A stretch of DNA of 64,000 nt from Parvimonas sp. (GTDB lineage Bacteria > Bacillota > Clostridia > Tissierellales > Peptoniphilaceae), in contig JALEHY010000013.1 of assembly GCA_022770425.1 (NCBI GenBank), forward strand, positions 34,787 through 98,786, read 5' to 3'. Shown piece after piece: positions 59,810-64,000 of this stretch. The notes under the pieces were generated by a model that saw only the letters and a list, made by a program, of their open reading frames with translations, was not told the origin of the DNA and ran no database searches. Made by a program: the position numbers and the translations under genes. Position 1 is the first letter of the stretch. Each line of letters begins with the position of its first letter.

Positions 59810-61225
59810 ATGTTAGAAAATTTAAAACCGGAAAGAGTTTTTTATTACTTTGAAGAACTTACAAAGATTCCGAGAGAATCCGGAAATGAACAAGCAGTTA
59901 GTGATTATTTGTACAGTGTCGGAAAATCATTAGGATATGAAACTATTCAAGATGATAATAATAACATAGTTATTAGGAAACCTGCACATAAAGATTATGT
60001 TGATCACGCACCGGTTGTAATTCAAGGCCATATGGATATGGTTGCGGAAAAGGCTGATGGGGTTGAGCATGACTTTTTAAAAGATGCCATTCCTCTTTTA
60101 ATTGATGGAGAATGGTTAAAGACAAAGGGGACAACTTTAGGAGCGGATGACGGAATCGCTGTTGCAATGGGCCTTGCAATTTTAGAAGACAAGAACGCAA
60201 AACATCCGGCAATTGAACTTTTAGTAACTACTGATGAAGAAAGAACTATGGCAGGAGCAAGAGCAGTAAAGAAAGAAATACTTAACGGCAGAAAACTTTT
60301 GAATATTGATGCTGAAGAAGAGGGTGTGCTTTTATCAGGTTGTTCAGGCGGACATAATGTAATGGGAACTCTTAAAGTTATGTATGAAAATAACGATAAG
60401 AAAAATACTTTTGAGTTGTCAATTAATAATATGCTTGGTGGACATTCAGGAATGGAAATTCATCAACAAAGAGGAAATTCATTGAAATTTGCTCTTAGAG
60501 CTTTAGATAAAGTTAAAGAAATTTCTGATTATAAATTAGTAAGTATTGAGGGAGGAACAAAACATAATGCTATTCCGAGAGATGCTAAAGTTGTTTTTGC
60601 CTCTGATGAAGAAGAATATAATATTGACTTTTCAAGTTTAATTTCTGAATATCCTTTGGATAAAGATATGAGAGTAAAGATTGAAAAAGTTGAAAATTCT
60701 AAAGAAACTTTATCATTTGCCTCTCAAATTGCAATTCAAAATGTGATAAGAGAAATTCCTCATGGAGTTTATGCGATGATGAAAGAATATCCGACAATTG
60801 TTGAATGTTCAGATAATTTTGCAATGATTAAATTTGACAAAGACTATGTTAAATTTACACTTTCACTTAGAAGCTCAAATCCTGTAACATTTGATGAATA
60901 CACTAAAAAAGTTATAGAAGTTTATGAAAAAAATTCTGTAGAGTATACTTTAGAAGATTATTATAAGCCTTGGGAGTTTGCTGAGAAATCTGATTTAAGA
61001 GATTTAGCTATAAAGACATATAAGGAATTGACAGGAAAAGATATGAAAGTTGAAGTAGTGCATGCTGCACTTGAACCGGCAGTATTTATTGAGACATTTC
61101 CTGATATGGAAATGATTTCGATAGGACCTTTGATGAAGGATGTTCACAGTCCTACTGAAAGATTAAATATTCCTTCAACTGAAAGAACATATAATTTTGT
61201 TAGAACACTATTAGAAAAATTATAA
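59810..61225 (+). CDS. pepD: Cytosolic aminoacyl-histidine dipeptidase, M20 family
   Basis: A 471-residue di-zinc peptidase of the PepD (Xaa-His/non-specific dipeptidase) type. Zinc ligands and catalytic residues sit in QGHMDMVAE (His, Asp), LGADDGIAVAM (bridging Asp), TTDEERTM (catalytic and ligand Glu), NIDAEEEG and a late His in DVHSPTERL. ATG 59810 follows TTGGAGG; the longer frame from 59774 starts inside the promoter spacer. It cleaves imported dipeptides, feeding amino-acid fermentation. Confidence 0.93.
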   Translation: MLENLKPERVFYYFEELTKIPRESGNEQAVSDYLYSVGKSLGYETIQDDNNNIVIRKPAHKDYVDHAPVVIQGHMDMVAEKADGVEHDFLKDAIPLLIDGEWLKTKGTTLGADDGIAVAMGLAILEDKNAKHPAIELLVTTDEERTMAGARAVKKEILNGRKLLNIDAEEEGVLLSGCSGGHNVMGTLKVMYENNDKKNTFELSINNMLGGHSGMEIHQQRGNSLKFALRALDKVKEISDYKLVSIEGGTKHNAIPRDAKVVFASDEEEYNIDFSSLISEYPLDKDMRVKIEKVENSKETLSFASQIAIQNVIREIPHGVYAMMKEYPTIVECSDNFAMIKFDKDYVKFTLSLRSSNPVTFDEYTKKVIEVYEKNSVEYTLEDYYKPWEFAEKSDLRDLAIKTYKELTGKDMKVEVVHAALEPAVFIETFPDMEMISIGPLMKDVHSPTERLNIPSTERTYNFVRTLLEKL

Positions 61226-61247
61226 AATGTGTTAAAGATATTTTTTT

Positions 61248-61282
61248 AAACTCAAGTTATTTTTTGACTTGAGTTTTTTATT
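61248..61282 (+). terminator. Terminator of pepD
   Basis: AAACTCAAG (61248-61256) pairs with CTTGAGTTT (61268-61276), then a T run. Confidence 0.88.
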
Positions 61283-61373
61283 TTTATCTTATACTTGGAA
61301 AATTCTTAGAAAATATAGTATAATAAAACAAATTAAGTTTTTAATTTTATTATTTTATTTTTTAGAGGTTAGT

Positions 61374-61631
61374 ATGTTTAAGTTTTACAAAGTGATTTTT
61401 TTGTGTCTAATTTTAATGCTTCTTTTGAATCAAATTTATTATTTTTTTGAATTTTGCTACTTAAGAAAAAATTTAAAAAACAGTAAAAATGATGAGTTTA
61501 AAGATAATAGAAGAAATATTTTAAAGTACAATTATAATTTATCAAGACTTAATTATATTTACTTTGTTAAATTTTCTTTTTTATTAAAATTTTGCTTAAA
61601 AAATAAAATAAATTTTGAATATTTTGAATAG
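61374..61631 (+). CDS. Small membrane-anchored hypothetical protein (85 residues)
   Basis: A short protein with one N-terminal membrane segment (residues 6-26, VIFLCLILMLLLNQIYYFF) and a basic, Asn/Lys/Tyr-rich tail. ATG 61374 with AGAGG before it is preferred to the longer frame from 61269, which would start inside the terminator. Its stop is nine bases before the RNase E/G-like gene, so it is cotranscribed with it. I do not recognise it; a membrane partner for the nuclease is one idea. Confidence 0.6.
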   Translation: MFKFYKVIFLCLILMLLLNQIYYFFEFCYLRKNLKNSKNDEFKDNRRNILKYNYNLSRLNYIYFVKFSFLLKFCLKNKINFEYFE

Positions 61632-61640
61632 GAGTTATTT

Positions 61641-62717
61641 TTGGAAAATTATTTATTTATTGATAAAAGCGTAGATAAAATTGAATATGGGGAAGTTAAA
61701 AATAAAGAACTTGTTAGTTACTGTTCAAGTTGTTACAATGAAATTAGAGTCGGAGATATTTTTAGAAGTGTTGTAAAAAAGAAAGTCCCTTCACTTAACT
61801 GTTATTTTGTAGAGCTTGAAGGTAAAAAAGAAGGTTTTTTAGACTTTAAAGATGTTATTTATGATATAAAACTTGGAGATGTTATTTTTGTTGAGGTATA
61901 TAAAATAAATTTAGGAAATAAAGCCCCTAACGTTTCTATGAATTTTTCGGTATCTTCGATGTTTTCAGTTATTTCCTATAAAAATACAGGTATTTCTTTG
62001 TCAAAAAAAATTAAAAATTCTATGATCAAATTAGAAAAGTTTAAAGAAATAAAAACTGATTTTGGAATAAAACTTAGAACAAAGTGTATAGATATTGACG
62101 AAGAATTTGTTTTATCAGATGTTTTGAATAATCTAAAAATTTTTGAGAAAATTATTGAAAGTCGAAATAATTTGCCTCATTGTAAACTTATTTACCGAAA
62201 TGAAAATTTTTTAACTGATTTTTTGGTAAATAATAATTCTAAAATATGTGTTGTAAACGATAAAAAATTATTTAAAAGCCTTAAAAATGACAGATTTTTA
62301 GAGAATGAATTTATTTTAGATGAAAACTATAAATTAAAGTATGATTATAATGTTGGAATTTATATGGAGAGTCTGACTAAAAAAAGTTTAAGTTTTAAAA
62401 ATATAAATATAGTTATAGAAAGTTTTGAAGCGCTTACTGTAGTAGATGTAAATTCAAAAAATTCATTTTTAAAGAATGATAAAAGTAAAAATTCACTAAA
62501 AATAAATGAAATTGCATTAAAGGAGATAGTAAGACAAATTTCGTTTAGGAATATTTCAGGAATAATAATTGTCGATTTTATAAATATGAAATTGAGTGAC
62601 AGAGAAAGTTTTGAATCTTTAATAAAAAATTTAGAATTACCTGACGAAAGGATATGGACTTTTCATGGATTTACAAAGACAGGTCTTTATGAAATAACCA
62701 GACAGAGAGGAAAATAA
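61641..62717 (+). CDS. rng: Ribonuclease E/G family protein, short form
   Basis: A 358-residue endoribonuclease-like protein. It has an N-terminal S1 RNA-binding domain (about 35-95), a middle RNase-H-like region and the DNase I-like catalytic part. The magnesium-binding residues align as D269 (TVVDVNSK) and D312 (IIIVDFINM), 43 residues apart as in E. coli RNase G. It ends at GLYEITRQRGK, where E/G enzymes normally continue with a CxxC zinc link and small dimerisation domain. The start is TTG 61641 after GGAG. Its TAA overlaps the next ATG by one base. Confidence 0.85.
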   Translation: MENYLFIDKSVDKIEYGEVKNKELVSYCSSCYNEIRVGDIFRSVVKKKVPSLNCYFVELEGKKEGFLDFKDVIYDIKLGDVIFVEVYKINLGNKAPNVSMNFSVSSMFSVISYKNTGISLSKKIKNSMIKLEKFKEIKTDFGIKLRTKCIDIDEEFVLSDVLNNLKIFEKIIESRNNLPHCKLIYRNENFLTDFLVNNNSKICVVNDKKLFKSLKNDRFLENEFILDENYKLKYDYNVGIYMESLTKKSLSFKNINIVIESFEALTVVDVNSKNSFLKNDKSKNSLKINEIALKEIVRQISFRNISGIIIVDFINMKLSDRESFESLIKNLELPDERIWTFHGFTKTGLYEITRQRGK

Positions 62718-64000
62718 TGGAAATTATAGAGAAATTAGAAATTATAGATAATACAAGTGAAGGTTTAGGAGTTGCAAAGTTAAAAAATGTAACAATTTTT
62801 GTTAAAAATACTTTAATAAATGATATAGTAGATGTGTATGTAGTTGAAAAAAAGAAAAACTTTTGGATAGCAAAAGTTAAAAATTTTAAAAAATACAGTG
62901 AATTTAGAAATAATTCTTTTGATGAAAAGTTAAGTGAAGTATATCCGTTTATAAATCTTAATTATGATAAAGAAATTCAAATAAAAAAGAATATAATTAT
63001 AAATAATTTTAGAAAAAATGCAAAAATCACTTTAAATGATATTGACATTTTAAAGAGTGAGAGATTTTTTAACTACAGAAATAAAATTGAATTAAAAATT
63101 GATGACGATTTTGAACTTTGTTATTGCATTGAAAATGGAGAAAATAAAGTTAAAATCGAAAACTGTCCTGTTACTAATGAAAATATAAATGAGTTTTTAC
63201 CTTTTTTGAAAAACAAACTTAAAGAGTATAAGATAAAAGCATATGACTTTAATACAGATTGTGGTAATTTAAAAAATATAAGTATAAGATGTAATTCAAG
63301 TTCAGAAATTATATTAACACTTGTAGTAAAAGCGTATAATAAGAAAATTGAAGATTTAGTAAAAAATCTTTCTAACTATAAAAATCTGATAGCAGGTTAT
63401 GTTAGTATAAATAATAAAAAAAATTCAGTTTTGATTAGTAATGATATAAAAGAAATATTTATAAAAAAAGAATTTAAAGACAATATCGGAAAGTATGTTT
63501 TTAAAATTTCTCCAAAAAGTTTTTTTCAAGTAAACAGTTATCAAACAGAAAATTTATATAATGTTGCAAGTGATTTTTTAGGAAAAAATAAAAACCTGAC
63601 TCTTCTTGACTTATACTGTGGAATAGGAACTACAACTATATACTTTTCAGAAAATTTCAAAAAAGTTATAGGAGTTGAGGTAGTAAAAGATTCTATAAAA
63701 GATGCAAAACAAAATGCAAAATTAAATAGTATAGAAAATGTAGAATTTGTATATGGAAAAAGTGAAGAAAAAATTGAACAAATACTAAAACAAAATAATA
63801 TAGACATAGTATCAGTTGACCCACCAAGAAAAGGACTTGACAAAAAAATCATCGAAAGTATATCAAAAAGTAAAATCAAAAAAATTGTTTATATAAGCTG
63901 TAATAGTGCAACACTTGCAAGAGACATAAAATTGTTTCAAGATATAGGATTTACAATTGAAAAAATTAAAGCAGTAGATATGTTCAGCAAAACTCCACAT
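62717..64000 (+). CDS. 23S rRNA/tRNA uracil-5-methyltransferase (RlmD/TrmA family), 5' part
   Basis: The gene continues past the window; 428 codons are visible. An N-terminal TRAM-like domain (1-60) is followed by the methyltransferase: LLDLYCGIGTTTI is the SAM-binding motif, SVDPPRKGLD is motif IV, and ISCNSATLARD holds the catalytic Cys. The four-cysteine iron-sulfur motif that usually follows the TRAM domain (CGGCQLQH type) is missing: that stretch reads YPFINLNYDKEIQIKKN. The family methylates U747 or U1939 of 23S rRNA or U54 of tRNA; which one cannot be told. ATG 62717 overlaps the rng stop. Confidence 0.88.
   Translation, partial: MEIIEKLEIIDNTSEGLGVAKLKNVTIFVKNTLINDIVDVYVVEKKKNFWIAKVKNFKKYSEFRNNSFDEKLSEVYPFINLNYDKEIQIKKNIIINNFRKNAKITLNDIDILKSERFFNYRNKIELKIDDDFELCYCIENGENKVKIENCPVTNENINEFLPFLKNKLKEYKIKAYDFNTDCGNLKNISIRCNSSSEIILTLVVKAYNKKIEDLVKNLSNYKNLIAGYVSINNKKNSVLISNDIKEIFIKKEFKDNIGKYVFKISPKSFFQVNSYQTENLYNVASDFLGKNKNLTLLDLYCGIGTTTIYFSENFKKVIGVEVVKDSIKDAKQNAKLNSIENVEFVYGKSEEKIEQILKQNNIDIVSVDPPRKGLDKKIIESISKSKIKKIVYISCNSATLARDIKLFQDIGFTIEKIKAVDMFSKTPH

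Noticed and set aside
61269..61373. Longer 120-residue form of the small membrane protein
   Set aside because: The extension begins in the pepD terminator and lacks a ribosome site; ATG 61374 has one.
1..64000. CRISPR arrays, tRNA or rRNA genes, insertion sequences, prophage
   Set aside because: Reading both strands I saw no regularly spaced repeats, no cloverleaf-like genes, no rRNA segments and no transposase, integrase or phage structural proteins.

Overview
The window is a very AT-rich chromosomal stretch. It carries Shine-Dalgarno sites of the AGGAGG type, T-box leaders, a cggR-gapA glycolytic operon and a selenocysteine-dependent glycine reductase cluster. These point to a low-GC anaerobic Firmicute of the Tissierellia/Peptoniphilaceae type; a Parvimonas-like organism is my best guess, made from gene content and base composition without any database search. 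I see no rRNA, tRNA, CRISPR array, insertion sequence or prophage. Most of it reads as core genome.

Layout. 1-4360: tail of a PhnD-like binding protein, then phnC, two phnE genes and a cytosolic metallophosphatase. 4432-7574: a lone ABC exporter between two near-identical terminators, an unlisted 56-residue membrane protein and a pirin. 7835-13276: a 1773-residue subtilisin-like surface protease. 13326-18891: an orphan RsbW-like kinase, a flotillin with a repeat-bearing partner, a lipoprotein, cspA, hslO and a MATE exporter. 18897-24748: T-box-controlled leuS, an ECF S-component, a class I amidotransferase-like hydrolase and an APC permease. 24800-29245: a nucleoside-type ABC transporter (ATPase and two permeases) and map. 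29254-34826: cggR-gapA-pgk-tpiA-eno. 34852-44352: Na/Pi cotransporter, then trxB-grdE-grdA-grdB-grdC-grdD and ahpC. 44364-46622: two small reverse-strand genes, then a membrane-anchored thioredoxin-like selenoprotein overlapping a CcdA-like gene. 46634-55666: a HIT protein behind a TA tract, fsa-glpX-rho, prmC, a split chromate transporter, prfA, a C39-type peptidase and a YwaF-like protein. 55664-64000: an unknown gene, yitT, T-box glyS, a glutaredoxin-like protein, a flavin split-barrel protein, pepD, a short RNase E/G and an RlmD/TrmA-family methyltransferase running off the end.

How it fits together. The metabolic theme is amino-acid fermentation: the surface protease, PepD and an amino-acid permease can supply amino acids; glycine reductase reduces glycine to acetyl phosphate with electrons from thioredoxin reductase; glyS and leuS sense their uncharged tRNAs. 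Three genes contain an in-frame UGA that must be read as selenocysteine (grdA, grdB and the thioredoxin-like gene), so simple gene callers break all three. In grdB and the thioredoxin-like gene the UGA is followed at suitable distance by a perfect hairpin with a G-leading loop, as expected of a bacterial SECIS. The thioredoxin-like selenoprotein and its CcdA partner form the most interesting unit: a candidate system passing cytosolic reducing power to the cell surface. Promoters with TGn-TATAAT extended -10 elements recur through the window.
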